From: Charina bottae
Taxonomy: Eukaryota > Chordata > Lepidosauria > Squamata > Charinaidae
DNA: 64,000 nt
Assembly: GCA_023362775.1 (NCBI GenBank)
Contig: JALMGJ010000029.1
Coordinates: 7,793,268 to 7,857,267 of the forward strand
Direction of reading: 5' to 3'
The notes beneath the pieces were generated by a model. That model was not told where the DNA came from, searched no databases, and worked only from the letters and a program-made list of their open reading frames with translations. The translations under genes were made by a program, and so were the position numbers. Every line of letters starts with the position of its first letter. Position 1 is the stretch's first letter. Below are positions 34,350 to 46,451 of the stretch, piece after piece.

Positions 34350-34589
34350 CAGGGGTGGGCAATGTCAGGCCTGTGGGCCATATAAGGCCCGCGGGGCTCC
34401 CGCCCGCAAACCCGGCCCCTTCCACGCAATTGGCTCCCACCTGCAAACCCCACCCCCCAGTGCTTGTGATTGGCTCCCACCCACAAACTCCGGACCCCAG
34501 TCCGCAGAAATCCCAGAAACCCCGCCCCCTGCCCCCCCGGTTAAAAATATCCAAATGGCCCTTGGCAGAAAAAAGGTTCCCCACCCCTG
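34350..34589 (-). mobile_element. hAT-type MITE, family B
   Basis: Termini CAGGGGTGGGCAATGTC and AGGTTCCCCACCCCTG, flanked by TCTTAGAA (34342-34349) and TCTCAGAA (34590-34597), an 8-bp duplication with one mismatch. The interior has several GATTGGCTCCC sub-repeats. Confidence 0.92.
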
Positions 34590-35384
34590 TCTCAGAAACT
34601 ACTATGATGTTGTCCAAGTGTGTTGGGGTAGAAACTCCCAATGTTCCTAATTATCATGGCCAGTACTGGTTGAAATTTCTGGGAGGTGTATTTCCAACAG
34701 ACGAAGGAAACCAGATTGGAGATACCTGTTGTAGTATAAGGGCTGTTTTTACGATGTCCTTTTAATGCCAAAGAGAACTTTGGGGCAAGAAGCTTGGGTT
34801 GCTATGGAAATGGAAACTTGCAGGCAAAAAGGATGTTTCTCCCTTCCCAGATCTTGGCTTCTAACACTACTGAAATCAAATAGTTAACCTCAGGTAGACA
34901 AGTGAGACTTTGATATGTATTAAGTTCTTTTATAGCCCAGAGCAAGAACCAAGTTCAGCTTTGTTTACTGAAACAATGCAAAATACTTCTGCGGAGCCAC
35001 AGACCAGAAACACTGACTGTTAGCACTTGTCATAAAATGAAAGCATGGTAACACACAACAAAAAAGGAATTGTGTGCTTTGCTTGGACAAGCTTCTCCAT
35101 GTGGTCTCAGCTGCCAACTTTGTACTCAGCTTGAAGAACTTAAAGGGATCGGCCTAAAGATTTCGCTGTAATCTATTTCAGCATAAACCACATTTCAGAC
35201 CAGCAAAACATCTCTGAATTCTTCCCACCTCTACATTTTGACCAAGATCTCATCTCTGTCATATCTCCCTTTGATTTTCCCAGGGGAGAAAGCAGCTGAG
35301 GGGCAAGAACCAGTAAAGCAATAACTTATCCCCCAGATTGTGCCCCCCCAAGTCTTAAAATTTTGTAACTACCAGCTATCATGT

Positions 35385-35525
35385 ATATGTGCGTCATGCC
35401 GGCCATATGACCGTGGAAGCGTCTTTGGGCAACGCTGGCTCTTCGGCTAACAAACGGAGATGAGTACCGGCCACTAGAGTCGGACACGACTGCACAAATG
35501 TGCGGGGGGAACCTTTACCTTTTTA
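35385..35525 (+). mobile_element. Sauria-type SINE, 3' half
   Basis: Starts in the body (GTCATGCCGGCCATATGACC) and ends AGTCGGACACGACTGCAC plus GGAACCTTTACC. The tRNA-like head is missing. Confidence 0.88.
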
Positions 35526-36855
35526 TCTGTGTTCTAGCACTGATATCTGCCACCATAACACCTAATTAGGATCATTCATATGTGCCTTTAAATTGTTTCA
35601 TTTTTTTAGCAATTGCATTTACTGAATGGCACATACCAACTTTATATAATAAAAATATGTCATATTTGAGACCACCAAGATCTCCTGATTCATCCAGTTC
35701 TCTATGAAATGTATTTGTATGGGGGGGGGGGGGGGAAGTAATTCCCCAATTATATGGCAGAGTTCCCCAATAGGGCAACCCTGGGCACCTTTGATCACAG
35801 ACACTTTCATTTTTTAATGTAAAAAAACTTATTTTAACAATGGACAAAGAACTGGCCTCCAGCATCATCCTGATTCCCAGAATGTCCAAAGTGCCCAATA
35901 ATGAATCATGGAAAATAATAATAATAATAACAACAACAACAACAACAACAAAGGAATGGCTGTGCAGAGTGCCAACTAGTGGCCAGAAAAAGGAAAAGCA
36001 TCAGCAAAAACAATATGAAATATTGCAGAAAATATGTGCAGAAAAGGGAGCTTGATAAAGCATTCTAGAATTAAATTCTAGAATTAAATCCTGACAAGTA
36101 TTAAGTTCCTTGTATGCTTGGAGATCCATTTCAATACTGGCACTTAATATACATTATGGGAAATACTCGGTTACAAACATAACTTTGATTCTTTTACCCA
36201 TGAAAACCTTACGTTATGGGATGATCAGAATTTGAAAATCATAAATCTGTTTTGGTGGCCAACTGAACCTCTCATAACATTGTTGCTTTGGACCAGGTTA
36301 GTTCTGATATAGTAGATATTTTTCAAAGTAGAACTTAAAACAGAATCTAGACCTTTTTGGAAGTTTATTCAACTTACTTTAATTACTAACTAGTTGACAC
36401 AGTTTTTTAGAAAAGCATTCTGGTAAATTGCTATTTTGTAATTGATTATATCTCCCCATGTCAGCCATTTTGGGAGAATGTTTACAACCTTTTTCAAAAT
36501 GTCAAGTGTCTCCACTGGCCTCCAAAAAGTTAGCAATCTTTGATGTAGGAAGTGAGTAGCTGTGATTTCCATAGTTCAATATAACTGCACAGCTCAATTT
36601 CATCTTCTCATCTGCATCACCACCTGTTCTCATGCAACACCTGTCTTGAAGCTAATTTTTCATCTTGCTTTGACTATAGAATAGAATTAGTCAATCACAG
36701 CAATGATAACTAGCATAGAATATGACTTGTAGATGGACTAAGATGCTTCTAAAGCGTCAGAATGATCTTGTTTCAAATATATAAAATTAGGACAAAAAAG
36801 CCACTGTGCAATCGTGATATGTCTGCTCATATAAAATTTGCATTCAGGTGCTTAC
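35526..36855. other. ITPR2 intron, no transposon recognised
   Basis: Contains a poly-G run at about 35721-35735 and AAT/AAC triplets at 35919-35950. Nothing else is supported. Confidence 0.45.
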
Positions 36856-36926
36856 CTCGGAATTTTTTTGGCGGATTACACAGATCACCTGCCTCTGGTT
36901 GAACCACACATCTGTCATCCACCAGC
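36856..36926 (-). CDS. ITPR2: ITPR2 coding exon, about residues 32-54 (start of suppressor domain)
   Basis: The 71-nt exon translates as [20 protein letters not shown] and onward to KFR, with one extra base on each side, so both flanking introns are phase 1. It is bounded by an AG acceptor after a CT-rich tract and a GTAAG donor. The sequence matches the segment of IP3 receptors just after the first coding exon and belongs to the N-terminal beta-trefoil suppressor domain. IP3 receptors are tetrameric calcium-release channels of the endoplasmic reticulum. The next exon at 29212-29327 supplies the AT that completes the split Asp codon. The ATG exon was not found in the 27 kb upstream and should lie beyond the window. 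Gene identity and frame are seen directly; the residue numbers come from family knowledge. Confidence 0.96.
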
Positions 36927-37669
36927 CTAGAGGGAAAATCATAATGTCCAGTGTTAACAATTATTTTTGCATTTATTGACCAAGATAAACTCTCCAAAGA
37001 TATTACTCTGATTCTTTGATTTAGCATAATCATAAAACAGACGCTACCCCGCAAAATATATGTTTTCTTCTGAAAAACACACTAATGTCCAGTTTTGTCA
37101 AGAAATTGTACACCAAATAATTTTTATCCTTCACTGTGGAATATGTTTTGCAGAATACATGAAAAAAATATTAGCTCCATTCTTTAGGTGGACTTCAAAG
37201 GGACAGTGTGACATTGTGAAGTGTACCCCACAGATACTGCTTCTACAAGACAGCTCCCTGTTCTGCCAGCCAAAGAGACTGTCAAGTATCAATGGCTTTT
37301 CAACATGCCTGTTTCCTTAGATGGCATAGAAATAGTCCAATTACAAATCAACTAAAGTGGTGTGCACTTTCGGATATATCATGCTTTAGCTAATCCCTGT
37401 ACTTTTTGCTATTGGTTTTTACGACTGTTTTGTCCAGCTATATTTCATTTTTTTTCCTGAATGTGGATATAGGGTATACTGCTTTTCATAGAATTTAGCA
37501 ATCATTTGTTCAATTCCATCATCATCATCTGCCTACTACTTCAGCCCTGATCTACCCTAAGGCAGAGTCAATAGTGAATTGCCTAGTCAATCCTCTTGAG
37601 TTGATTTATGACTTTAATTTTTAGAATTGGATTTTAAAATTGGATTTTAACTAGAAATGGGAAAAGGGA

Positions 37670-37715
37670 ATGAATGAATGAATGAATGAATGAATGAATG
37701 AATGAATGAATGAAT
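37670..37715. repeat. (GAAT)n microsatellite
   Basis: About 11 GAAT units. The motif equals the (TGAA)n tail typical of L2, but no L2 end is recognisable beside it. Confidence 0.95.
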
Positions 37716-37937
37716 TTGCTTTCATTTCAGATTCCTTTTGAGTGTCTTTCCCTCTAAAACTCAGCTAAACTAAAGTATTTGTTTTGTCTGTGTAATTTCA
37801 TTGTAACTTTGTATACTCCTTTGTATATACTCTGTATACCCCTAATGTTTTGAGAAAAAATAATTCTAGATACAGTACCTATTTTGTGCCTTGTCACTTA
37901 TATATTTTCCCCATACACAGTTCTGTTCACATTCTAA

Positions 37938-38035
37938 TTTTATTTTATTTTATTTTATTTTATTTTATTTTATTTTATTTTATTTTATTTTATTTTATTT
38001 TATTATTTTATTTTATTTATTTTATTTTATTTTAT

Positions 38036-38082
<47 letters not shown>
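37938..38082. repeat. (ATTTT)n plus (CTAT)n expanded L2 tail
   Basis: About 95 bp of ATTTT units pass directly into about 45 bp of CTAT units, abutting the L2 3' end at 38083 (minus orientation). Confidence 0.95.
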
Positions 38083-38083
<1 letters not shown>

Positions 38084-38330
38084 ATATGACCGCCCATCTC
38101 CCCCAACGGGGAACTCTGGGCAGTTTACAATAAAACTGATTTAAAATAGGGAATAAAAATATAAAATCACAATTAATTAATACAATAAATAATTATAAAA
38201 TCCAGTTGGCAAATTAGCTTAATAAAAGGAAGGACATTATGGAATTAACCACCCCCATGAGGAACTATTATTTCCTCCTTCCCATGCCAGGCGGCAGAAC
38301 CAGGTCTTCAAAACTAATTTTGTTTGCCTA
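38083..38330 (-). mobile_element. L2 LINE 3' end
   Basis: ACCGCCCATCTCCCCCAACG and ACTCTGGGCAGTTTACAA are the reverse complement of the L2 terminal signature. The segment continues into the end of the coding region (GGCAGAACCAGGTCTTC). Confidence 0.88.
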
Positions 38331-38638
38331 TTGATAGATGTTGTTTGTTTGCCAACTCCTAAGACTGACTAAATGGTGCCCCATGTTGTAAACACTGATC
38401 GTTCCCTGATAGGGTAGTGCATGCTTTGAAAATGGTTCAGAAGAAGGTTGTTCTATGTGAGCCTGAAAAAAATAATGTCGCTGCTTTAAAGATCTGACAG
38501 TTATTGTTCAGTTCACATAGAAGCCTACAAAAAAGTCAGTCTAGTTTAACGAGTAGCAGAAAGGTGGTGTGCTTACATGTGATCCAAAATGCTGTTTCTG
38601 AATAATTTTTAAGCATCTGTAGCCCAATTCTCCTAACT

Positions 38639-39074
38639 CAGAGCTTTCCAAACCGTGTGTCGGGACACGTTAGTGTGTCGGCTGCAATGCCTGGGTGTGT
38701 CCCGGCTGCTGCTGCCTCCGAGCCCTGCCAGGATTCTACTGCCTGCCTTGTGCCTGGCTGCCTCCAAACCTGCCCTGCCAGGATTCCGCGCAGGTCCTAG
38801 TGCCTGCCTTGTGCCTTGCTGCCTCCAAACCTGCCCTGCCAGGATTCCGCGCAGGTCCTAGTGCCTGCCTTGTGCCTGGCTGCCTCCAAACCTGCCCTGC
38901 CAGGATTCCGCGCAGGTCCTAGTGCCTGCCTTGTGCCTGGCTGCCTCCAAACCTGCCCTGCCAGGATTCCGCGCAGGTCCTAGTGCCTGCCTTGTGCCCT
39001 GCTGTAAGAGTGTGTCGCGAAATGATGCATGTCTAAGAAGTGTGTCGCCAACATGAAAAGTTTGGAAAGCTCTG
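38639..39074 (+). mobile_element. hAT-type MITE, family A, four full internal units plus one partial
   Basis: A perfect 8-bp duplication, TCCTAACT, flanks it at 38631-38638 and 39075-39082. Termini CAGAGCTTTCCAAACCG and AGTTTGGAAAGCTCTG are intact. Units of about 61 bp contain GCAGGTCCTAGTGCCTGCC. Confidence 0.95.
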
Positions 39075-39082
39075 TCCTAACT

Positions 39083-39670
39083 AATGCCAATTTTGAAATA
39101 ATTCCATTCTACTTTAATCTTGAGTACTATATCTTCTTTTATTAATAAGAGGATTAGATCTCCACATGTGTGCATTAGACACCCAAATAAGGGAGACCAT
39201 CAATGTTTAAGCATGGTATTAGGGAAGTGTGATCTGATATTTCTGTGACCCATACCATGGAGTTTATTGTGGCTTGGCCTAAAATGTTTATAAATTAAGA
39301 TAGGTTGTTCAATATTGTTCTTCAGTTCTCTCCATTGTTCTGATCATTGATTGAATAAATCATTTTCCATCTATGGCATAATTGATCTGAAAGTGAGTTT
39401 TGGAAAAGAAAATCTTCTCCACACAAAAGTTTGATGAACCATAATTTTGTTACAGGTTTTTGTTGTTGTTCTCTTTAACGTTTCTGTTTGCTTCATGTCC
39501 TTATATTTTAATACTGCCTGTTTGGCTTAGCACATTGCATAAACCAACTCAATTATAAAGCATGGCTTCCTACAATGTGTAAACCCACTGTCTATTACTA
39601 CTAAATACAGTACATATTTAAAAGCCATTCATTCAGCCCAGATCATAGGAACTCAGTGATTGTATTTCAT
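39083..39670. other. intron sequence, nothing recognised
   Basis: No supported feature. Confidence 0.5.
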
Positions 39671-39680
39671 TCCTTTGATT

Positions 39681-40056
39681 AAAGGGGGCGTGGTGGCTCA
39701 GCGCTTAAGAAGCCAGGCTTGTCGGTCGGAGGGTTGCAAGTTCAGCGGTTCAAGACCCGAGCGCCGCGTGACGGAGTGAGCTCCCCCACTCGCCCCAGCC
39801 CTTGGCAACCTAGCAATTTGAAAGCATGCATATGCAAGTAGATAAATAGGTACCACTTCGGCAGGAAGGTAACAGCAGTTACTAGCCTCCTCGTGGTGCA
39901 CCCCGGGCAATGTGACTTGTCACGGCTAAATAGTCTACACATCCGGCTGCTGGACCTCAGAAGGGATTTCCCAGCAAGGAAAATGCCATATTAAATAAAT
40001 AAATAAATAAACAAGCAAGCAAGCAAGCAAAGAAGCAAACAAATAAATAAATAAAG
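39681..40056 (+). mobile_element. chimeric SINE: Sauria-type head with a different 3' tail
   Basis: The first 205 bp or so match the Sauria-type SINE, with A box GTGGCTCAGCGCTTAAG and body GGTACCACTTCGGCAGG. After GGTAACAGC the sequence changes to an unrelated tail (CCTCCTCGTGGTGCACCCCG) that ends in AAAT and AAGC units. The BovB-like AGTCGGACACGACTG motif is missing. The 9-bp duplication CCTTTGATT at 39672-39680 and 40057-40065 shows that the chimera inserted as one unit. Confidence 0.82.
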
Positions 40057-40065
40057 CCTTTGATT

Positions 40066-41405
40066 GAATGTTCTGTTTTATTTTTCTTATCCTCCATAGT
40101 TACTTTTTCTCCTTTTCCCTTGTGCATTATTCTTCCAAAACATTATAAATATCCATTACCTGGGACTGGCCTTCTCAAAAAGCCCTTGAAAAGCCCTGCC
40201 AATGCAAAATCAAGTGACTGAAACAATTTTCTAGCATTCGCTTTGCAGAATACTGCAAAGCGTATTGCAAACGTTTCTCATCTGCATTGTTTTCCTCTTT
40301 GTTTCTGGTTGCCATTCAAAACACTAGATGGACCTGCAAAGTCCTTGTGGTCCGTTTCTCCGATTGCACCTTATGCAGTGCATCTCTACATTCAGCCTCT
40401 GAGATCCTGCTTCGTATTTCACCACCATTACAAGCATGCTGGGTGAAGACACAAAAACCACCTTTCTCAGCACTGAAAGCCAAAATGTGGAAATTCAGAT
40501 CCTACAAGACCAGCTGAATTTGTCTTCTCTTCTTTGCATTTTAGGGAAATAACTGCCCTTGTTATTCCGCTGTGCTTTGAAAAGGTTTGAACTTCTTGCT
40601 GCAGTGAATAACCTAGTTCCGTTATGTTCAAATAGTTCTACAGCTGCTCTACAGGCCATGGATTTGGGGGGAGGCTAGAAATGACTCTAGAAGTGGAATA
40701 CTATTAAATGCTGCATAAGCTATAGCTATAGAATCAAGGTGAAAGACTTTTCTGGCCCATTCCAGTTTCTTAACATTTATTTATTTCCCTGTGACTGATA
40801 TAATTTTAATATTGTAGAATACGATGGATGAAGTTCGGATATGGTTGTACATGGAAGCTTTCAAGACATATTATTGAGACTGACTATGAAGATTGCTTCT
40901 GGGGAGAAGGGCCTGTTTATGGAGTCTCACAGTTATGAAGTTAAAATCCTTCATTTTTATTCTTCTTCCCGTTTGTCTCCATTCATTTCATTTTTGTTTT
41001 GCTGCATGAACTTCGCGTACTTTTTCCATTTTCCTGCAAATTGTAAATTGCCCAAATCTTGCTATAAATATTTCAGACCTTTACTGTTACCCAAAAAACC
41101 CAGGAGCTAATTTATTGTTACAATAAAAACAATGTAGGATTGTTTTTAATAATGCAAAAGTAGACTACAGTTTTTAAATGAACAGCAATATGGCTCAGTC
41201 TCTACACTGGGTCTGCATGACACACTTAGCAGTGATTTACTTGACTAATTTATTTAGTGCGATGTGATATAGCCAAGAGATCACTAGGATTAATTGGCTG
41301 CCTTAACTTCAAGGCTTCAGTTGTTTACCTCGAAGTGACTGTTCTTTAGTACCACCCAGGAGGCACGTGTGACTTAAGGAATGTCACGGACTAGAACAGT
41401 CATTG
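40066..41405. other. intron sequence, nothing recognised
   Basis: No exon signals or known repeats were identified. Confidence 0.5.
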
Positions 41406-41540
<135 letters not shown>

Positions 41541-41574
41541 AGAGAGAATATAAATAGTCTACATTGCACCCACT

Positions 41575-41605
41575 GTTATCTTCCTGCCGAAGCGGTACCT
41601 ATAAC
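41575..41605 (-). mobile_element. small SINE fragment
   Basis: CTTCCTGCCGAAGCGGTACC on plus is the body motif shared by the Sauria-type head and the chimeric SINE at 39681. Only about 30 bp remain. Confidence 0.5.
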
Positions 41606-41679
41606 AGTCATTAAATCTTATATTTTATCTTTCGTGTTTTTTATTCTATTGAATTGCGATGTGAATATTCCATACAATA

Positions 41680-41850
41680 AATTTATTTATTTATTTATTT
41701 ATTTATGTTTCAATTTATATACCGCTCCATCTCCCCACAAGGGAACTCTGGGCGGTTTACAAAACACAACAATTAAAATCCGACAATTAAAACAACCTAA
41801 TAAAATACTCTCATATAATAAAATTAAGTATAAAAATCCAAGATGCGATG
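41680..41850 (-). mobile_element. L2 LINE 3' end with (TTTA)n tail
   Basis: (TTTA)n at 41684-41705, then TATACCGCTCCATCTCCCC and AACTCTGGGCGGTTTACAAA, the L2 terminus in reverse orientation. Confidence 0.88.
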
Positions 41851-42167
41851 GTTTGATGTTTAGATGTTTAAAAGGGCCCTATGGCACCTTTTAAATAAAT
41901 AAATAATACTCGACTAAACCAATTTTTTAAATTCACATGATTGATTGAACCATAAAGGTACTGCACCACAATTGAGGTTAAAATTTGGTTGGTTAAAAAT
42001 TGGTTGGTTAGTTTGGGGTTCCATCTGTTGTGCAAATACAACAAATAAGTTCTTATAGTCTCATAGATTCCCCTTCTAACCCACCCTTTCCAACAGAGGA
42101 TAATCATTGTTACAGACAGAAAAGACCTCCAAGCATTTTCTGGGACATTTTTCTTATCTAAATAGAA

Positions 42168-42169
42168 AT

Positions 42170-42211
<42 letters not shown>

Positions 42212-42253
42212 CATCCATCCATCCATCCATCCATCCATCCATCCATCCATCCA
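42168..42253. repeat. (CTAT)n plus (CCAT)n expanded L2 tail
   Basis: About 40 bp of CTAT units change into about 45 bp of CCAT units immediately before the L2 end at 42254. Confidence 0.95.
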
Positions 42254-42390
42254 TTCAATTTGTATAGCCGCCCATCTCAAACATATGACTCTGGGCAGGG
42301 CCCAGCAATTAAAAACACAACCGCAAACAATGAACAAAATACAATACAAAAACACATAAACGTAGATAAAAAGCATATAGAAAACCCTAT
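42254..42390 (-). mobile_element. L2 LINE 3' end, interrupted by a solo LTR
   Basis: GTATAGCCGCCCATCTC and GACTCTGGGCAGGGCC match the L2 terminus in reverse orientation. The LTR at 42391 cuts it on the right. Confidence 0.75.
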
Positions 42391-42658
42391 TGTCAGCCTT
42401 ACCAGGTAGACCAGACAGGAAACACGACCAGATAAGCTAATTGTATTTTATTGTAAAGCTACGTTAACAGAATCTTGCAAGTCTGAAAGTACAATTCTCT
42501 GGCCGTCACCTTTACAGCCCGAGAACTTAGGGAGGGTTCCTTCTGAGCCTCTTGCTCCACCCATTATGCAGCCGCGGGCTATGCCTCTCTTATCCGAGTG
42601 TTCCCTAGGCAGCATCTCTTCGCCCCATCTCTCAAGGTCATTCCCACATACCGTTACA
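42391..42658 (-). mobile_element. solo LTR, 268 bp
   Basis: On minus it begins TGTAACGGTATGTGGG and ends GTAAGGCTGACA, so TG...CA ends are present. An AATAAA polyadenylation signal lies at 42447-42452 (minus). The 5-bp duplication CCTAT at 42386-42390 and 42659-42663 proves the boundaries. No coding region remains. The family could not be named; 5-bp duplications occur in several retrovirus-like and Gypsy lineages. Confidence 0.85.
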
Positions 42659-42669
42659 CCTATTTTGCA

Positions 42670-44800
42670 ATCTTCTTGGAGGAAAGAGACAACCTCGTGA
42701 TCAGAAGGGCACTTAAGCTTTCTGATAGTTAGTAATTTGAGGTCCATTCACTATTGAAAGCACAATTTCAACCAACAGTTATGGCTCACAGAAGTCTTTT
42801 GTGCCTTCTTTACACTATTAAGTGCAAATAAATATATATGTGCAGTACTTGATGCATTTTTTAAATCATTGGTCTTGGACTGTAAACCAATTCACTGAAT
42901 GGAACCTATGTAGATATAAGAATATGCTAGGCAATGCAACACTATCAACCAGGGAGGTCCAGTTGGGGGGTCCTAAAATATCAAAATGGCAGCCATGTGA
43001 TCAAAGCTACCATTGTTACTTTTCTGACCACTACCACAGCCAAGTGGCCTTTAAATGGACAGAAATAACAAACAGAGATTCTGTGAACTGAAATAATCAA
43101 GGAGCAAGATGCATACAGCTTCAACTTTAATTGGAAAAGCATGCAAGCCACCCCTTCAACTGGATCTTCATCCCTCGGGCCTTGAAATCTCATTTATAAA
43201 CCATTGGCAAACAGAACAAGCTAGCTGTCATTCAGGCAAAATCCTAATGTGAATGTTCTCACTGTTTCCTAAGAAATTAGTATCCAGTACAAGCCTTGCA
43301 AAGGGTGCTAGCATGCAAAAAGAGGAAGAAAAAAAAAACCCAGCTAGAAAGCAATGCTCTCGGAAAGCTTTGTATTTTACTCAATTTCTTACAAGGTTTC
43401 CTTTCATTGTGTATGGAGCAACTGATTTCCTCTCTACTCTCCATTCACCATTGAAACTTCACAGAGTGACTGCCAGGTCTATGGATTTACTGCAGCTCAC
43501 AGGAAGTGATAACTAGAAAATTCATTCCCAGCAAAGAGGAGGATTTGCTTGAGTTGGTATTGAGTTGCTTTATTATACTTGCCACCCTAATTCAGTAGGG
43601 CACACGCAGGAAGGGAAAATCAGAGCACAGAGGTGACAAGAATCCAACGCTGCACGCAGTCAGCAGGATAAACAACTAACTGGCTTGCAACAGCTCCTTG
43701 AACCCACCACCAACTGTAATATTTTTGGCCTGTTTTTACTTTATTTTCAGTTTTTAATGTGCTTCTATCTGTAATTCTAGTCTGTGACTGTAATAAAAAT
43801 TCTGTTCTGTTCTCTTCTCTTCTCCTTGGCAAAGAAAGGGGGCACTGGCAGAAAAAATCCTGGCATTGACCAGGCCCATAGATGTACTTTCTATACAGTA
43901 TATCCTTGCTACTCAAATGTGACAAATAGAAGAAGTTTAAAATAGTGTCCAGGTTTACACATCATGCTTAGTCATGGTCTGTTGAACATTGTGGCCTAGT
44001 TCTCCTATGCAAAGAAGGCATGTGTTTCAATGCTACCAACCAAGCCACTCCAGGAACTGATTTGGGTTCACACATTGCCTATGTCCTAATATAGTTTGTT
44101 TGGTTTTAGCTTGAGGTCTGAATTCATGCCTGCTAGGTTCAAAACTAGACAAGCATGAAGCAAATGCGCTGAAGCAGAACCCGCTCACATGTTGCATTTC
44201 TTTCAGGTAATTTTGCTAACTATCATATTATCTTGCAGCTGTCTACTGAGGACTGTAAGTCAATTTCATAAAACTTGAAGAAATTGCCACCAGTAACCTA
44301 CTGCTGAAGAAAAAATAAAGTTTTCCTGAAATCAATCTTGGCCACATGGACATGGACATGTAATTTTCCAGGCAATAACATGAAAGTGGTCTGCCATTAC
44401 TCTTTTCCGTGATTTTTTAAAAAAATTCAGCTTAGCTGACATCTTTGCTGATGGTTTTCCATCCCAGGATTAACCAGTTGTCAGATGCCAAATACTCCTG
44501 ACTCTGCTGCTGTACAGTAATATTATTGTCAAATGTGCAGCCCATATATGTAGAATGCAGTAGGATCCTTCATTTGTGAGGGTTATTCTACCATGAAATC
44601 TTCACCTTCTACATTGAGAAGAACACTGGCTATCCAGCCTTAATGCCACCTCCTGTTCTATGCCCAAACTCAGAAAAATAGGAAATGCTATTTTTGCTAA
44701 GAAATTTCCTCTATGCAGTTGAAACCATCCTACATAGCCCTTTGCTTATGCATGAAGGAAAATGTCTCCTGACATTTTAAAGTTCAATCATCATCATCAT
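42670..44800. other. intron sequence, nothing recognised
   Basis: No exon, transposon or array supported; an ATC-triplet run lies at 44787-44808. Confidence 0.45.
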
Positions 44801-44860
44801 CATCATCCTCATCCAGACATGACTGTAGTTACAAGGAAAGAAGTATACAATAGAGAGTTG

Positions 44861-45215
44861 TCATTGCAGTAGCTGGAGATAGAAAGGCCAAAGAGAAAGA
44901 ACGAGAAAAAATAGGGAAATATAAAGACCTTCAAATAGCGATCGAGCAAATGTTGAAAAAGAAAGTAGTAGTGGTGCCAAAGTGGATGTGCGCTTAGGGC
45001 CATACCAAAAGATCTGGAAAAGCACTTGGACACAATAGGAGTGGGCAGAATCTTAAAACATCAGTTAGAAAAAGTTGTATTACTAGGAGCAGCATATATA
45101 TTACCACAGTATCTTTACCCATTCTAGTTCCTTGGGAAGGAGCAAAAGTCAAAAGCATCAAATTTAGTCAGAACTATCTGGTAGGCTGTGTAATCATCAT
45201 CATCATCATCTAAAG
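44861..45215 (+). mobile_element. R4-type LINE, 3' relic
   Basis: One frame reads IAVAGDRKAKEKEREKIGKY and continues to KKVVVVPKWM, then a stop. After a one-base shift the reading resumes with AIPKDLEKHLDTIGVGRILK and LEKVVLLGAAYIL. This order matches the C-terminal region of site-specific or R4-like LINEs that carry a restriction-like endonuclease. The 3' UTR ends in an ATC-triplet run at about 45194-45211. Assignment to R4 is from remembered family motifs. Confidence 0.65.
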
Positions 45216-45436
45216 CAACTCTTCTGAAGCACAACTCTGTGTTCTGATAATGTAACATGTTTTTTTGGGGGGGTGGAAAAATGCCTTGTTTTGATCAACT
45301 TTCTGATACTATGAAAACAAGGAACTTAACTGCTAAGTAAATCTCAGCTGCTTTCTAGTCAGAGAGCAGAGTCAGAGAAGACATCTGCTTAGCAATAAGG
45401 TAGACGGGACATTTTTCCTGTTTTATCTTTCTTCAG

Positions 45437-45468
45437 ATTCCCCCCCACACACACACACACACACACTT
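45437..45468. repeat. (CA)n microsatellite
   Basis: About 13 CA units after a C-rich stretch. Confidence 0.9.
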
Positions 45469-45843
45469 TTTAGAATTACTAGTTTCACATTATTCAGCCA
45501 AGCTGAGCAATCTGACATCAATAGAAGAGAACTATATAAACAGGGAGCAAATCCCTCACTCACTCGCACTGATGATGTTACCTATTGGATAATGAAAAGT
45601 CTGCAAGCAAACCACCAAGCTCAGAGGGCACCAAGGACTCCACAATCTGACATCAATATAAATCTAAATAAATGATTTTTAGATGAGAATCCTGGGAATT
45701 TATTCGTTTAAATAAAACATGCCATACACCAAAAAAAAACCCTGAAATCTCCTGCAGGCAAAGCATATGTCCAGCCATGGTCATGGTCCATCAACCTTAA
45801 CTCAGTGGCCTACCAGGGACAGTGGAGAGAGTATTCTCAGAAG

Positions 45844-45961
45844 CAGGGTTTCTCAACCTCTGCAACTTGAAGCTGTGTGGACTTCAACTCCCAGAATTCC
45901 CCAGCTAGCATGCTGGGATTTGAAGTCCACATAGCTTCAAATTGCTGTGGTTGAGAAACTG
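45844..45961. mobile_element. palindromic hAT-type MITE (family C)
   Basis: CAGGGTTTCTCAACCTC is mirrored by GTGGTTGAGAAACTG, and GACTTCAACTCCCAGAATTC by GGGATTTGAAGTCCAC. Flanks CTCAGAAG and CTCAGGAT share only the first five bases, so the duplication has decayed. Confidence 0.82.
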
Positions 45962-46451
45962 CTCAGGATATGAGAATACCACATTCTCACTTGTATACAT
46001 AGCTGCTCACTTGCACTTGTCTCAGTATGAATGTTGGATATTATTATTATTTAGTCCATTTTATCTGAAGCACAAAGTACAAATCTAAATACTGTAAGCT
46101 ATTTTAAGAGTTCATAATCTACAAAGAGTTTTAATTAACTGCACACAACATGTTTTAACCAGTGCATACCTGCAGGAAAAAAAATACTCATTTGGTTATT
46201 TTAAATTAATTCATTGTGGATGGATGATTTCCATATATATCATCTGCCAATTATTCTTGACAGTCATTAGCAATAACTAGTTTTGATTTATGTCTGGTCT
46301 TGCCAAAACCACATGAGCCAGCATTTTTGTTGTGTGTCTGTCTTGGCATTGTCCTTAGCAACCTTAAAACAAATGTCTATGAAGGTTCTCAGTCATCCAG
46401 GTGGAATTGTCTGTAGCTTGAATCATGTCAACTGGATTTCTATTTTCTCAG

